From positions 1-6,583 of the forward strand of contig JASHRR010001057.1 in NCBI GenBank assembly GCA_030037185.1: a stretch of 6,583 bases of DNA. The letters run 5' to 3'. Under the pieces are notes generated by a model. That model did no database searches and was not told where the DNA came from. It saw only the letters and a program-made list of their open reading frames with translations. The DNA is from Xanthobacteraceae bacterium (GTDB taxonomy: Bacteria; Pseudomonadota; Alphaproteobacteria; Rhizobiales; Xanthobacteraceae). Position 1 is the first letter of the stretch, and the number at the start of each line of letters is the position of its first letter. The translations under genes and the position numbers were made by a program. Shown in pieces: positions 5,935-6,583 of the stretch.

Positions 5935-6477
5935 CTACGGCGGAGGTATCCCGCCCGGCGTCTTGATCACGATCCAAACCATCATGTCCCAGGCATTGCG
6001 AATGGCGGCGAGAAGCAATGTCATCACCGCTGCGGCGATCAGGTTGGCGCTCGCGGCGGCTTGCATGTCGAGCAGCACCGCCGCTATCAGGCCGAGCAGA
6101 TATCCCACAAGCGGCAGGAGCGCATAAAACAGCCGGTCGATCCTGTCGACGTTGAACCGATGGTTGAAGATGATCTGGACCACCAGGCCACCGCAATAGA
6201 TCGAGCCAGCGAGCGCCCCGGCTCCAAGCAACGCGCCGAGCGTATACCAGCTTTGGGTTGGTATGGTGACCAGCAAGCAGGTGAACAGCGTGGCGGCAAA
6301 ATGCGTCACGGTAGGTGTGATGAATGCCGCCAATGCGGCACTGTGATCTTCGTTGAAGATCGCTGTGCCGATTGACACCGCAACGAACATCAGGCCGACC
6401 AGCGTGGCCGACGCCGTCCCGACGAGAACATAAAAATCGTGCCAATCACGAAGCAATTCTGCGAGCGAGGGCCCCAT
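5935..6477 (-). CDS. Small integral membrane protein of unknown function
   Basis: From the ATG at 6477 the protein has 180 residues and about five hydrophobic segments: about 15-40, 49-71, 78-103, 117-136 and 142-159, with a further short hydrophobic run at 164-171. The N-terminus (LRDWHDFYVLVGTASATLVG followed by LMFVAVSIG) resembles a widespread family of inner-membrane proteins beginning with a (W/F)HDF(Y/F)VL(V/T)GTA motif, for which I know no function. A basic loop (NHRFNVDRIDR, 105-115) between segments three and four suggests a cytoplasmic side. No transporter, protease or kinase motif is visible. The start is chosen over an in-frame ATG at 6537 because GGAGG sits 9 nt before 6477 and the 20 extra residues are unlike the family. 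Nothing links it clearly to the mfnF-like gene, from which the hairpin-rich gap separates it. Confidence 0.78.
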   Translation of the reverse strand: MGPSLAELLRDWHDFYVLVGTASATLVGLMFVAVSIGTAIFNEDHSAALAAFITPTVTHFAATLFTCLLVTIPTQSWYTLGALLGAGALAGSIYCGGLVVQIIFNHRFNVDRIDRLFYALLPLVGYLLGLIAAVLLDMQAAASANLIAAAVMTLLLAAIRNAWDMMVWIVIKTPGGIPPP

Positions 6478-6486
6478 AGCGATCCA

Positions 6487-6491
6487 CCTCC
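6487..6491 (-). promoter_or_regulatory. Ribosome binding site deciding the membrane-protein start
   Basis: On the minus strand GGAGG lies 9 nt upstream of the ATG at 6477. It supports this start over the in-frame ATG at 6537. Confidence 0.65.
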
Positions 6492-6583
6492 GCCAGTACC
6501 TGGCATCATCTGTAGCCACGATCGGCGCGGCCGGCACAGTAGGACAAATTCATTCCTCGATGGGACCGAATCGCCTCCCCGCT

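Overview
The window looks like chromosomal DNA from a GC-rich alphaproteobacterium, most likely a member of Hyphomicrobiales (Bradyrhizobium/Xanthobacter/Hyphomicrobium-like). This rests on strong GC bias in third codon positions, Sec-type leaders ending in ALA-QQ, and the pairing of a PQQ-dependent dehydrogenase with a gene linked to tetrahydromethanopterin (H4MPT) and methylofuran. The genus is an inference. No tRNA, rRNA, CRISPR array, transposase or phage gene was seen.

Left half, plus strand (1-2653): three genes probably form one transcription unit. The first (1-537, 5' end cut by the window edge) and third (1802-2653) are diverged paralogues of a secreted family of unknown function marked by the motif PSWYG(D/E)SVGHY(Q/E)GDTLVVDT. 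Between them lies an intact class A flavin monooxygenase (544-1731) resembling 6-hydroxynicotinate 3-monooxygenase (NicC) and salicylate hydroxylases. The first gene is separated from the monooxygenase by only 6 nt. The third gene follows the monooxygenase after 70 nt and has its own strong ribosome binding site.

Right half, minus strand (2763-6477): read in the direction of transcription, the genes are a small multi-helix membrane protein (6477-5935), a 300-nt gap with several hairpins, an MfnF-like ASKHA-fold protein tied to H4MPT/methylofuran C1 metabolism (5634-4612), and a periplasmic PQQ-dependent alcohol dehydrogenase-type quinoprotein (4520-2763). The quinoprotein has a good predicted sigma70-type promoter and a strong Shine-Dalgarno of its own. 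The two halves converge across a 109-nt gap (2654-2762) in which I see no convincing terminator.

Functionally, the right half fits oxidation of an alcohol (possibly C1) in the periplasm by a soluble quinoprotein, alongside one gene of the methylofuran branch used by bacteria that oxidise formaldehyde through H4MPT. The left half fits ring hydroxylation of an aromatic or N-heteroaromatic acid in the cytoplasm, with two exported proteins of unknown role. The most interesting points are the Asp-x-Asp metal signature in a quinoprotein that lacks the usual vicinal cysteines and the usual Asn ligand, the uncharacterised paralogue pair around the monooxygenase, and the methylofuran-type gene standing apart from its usual partners.
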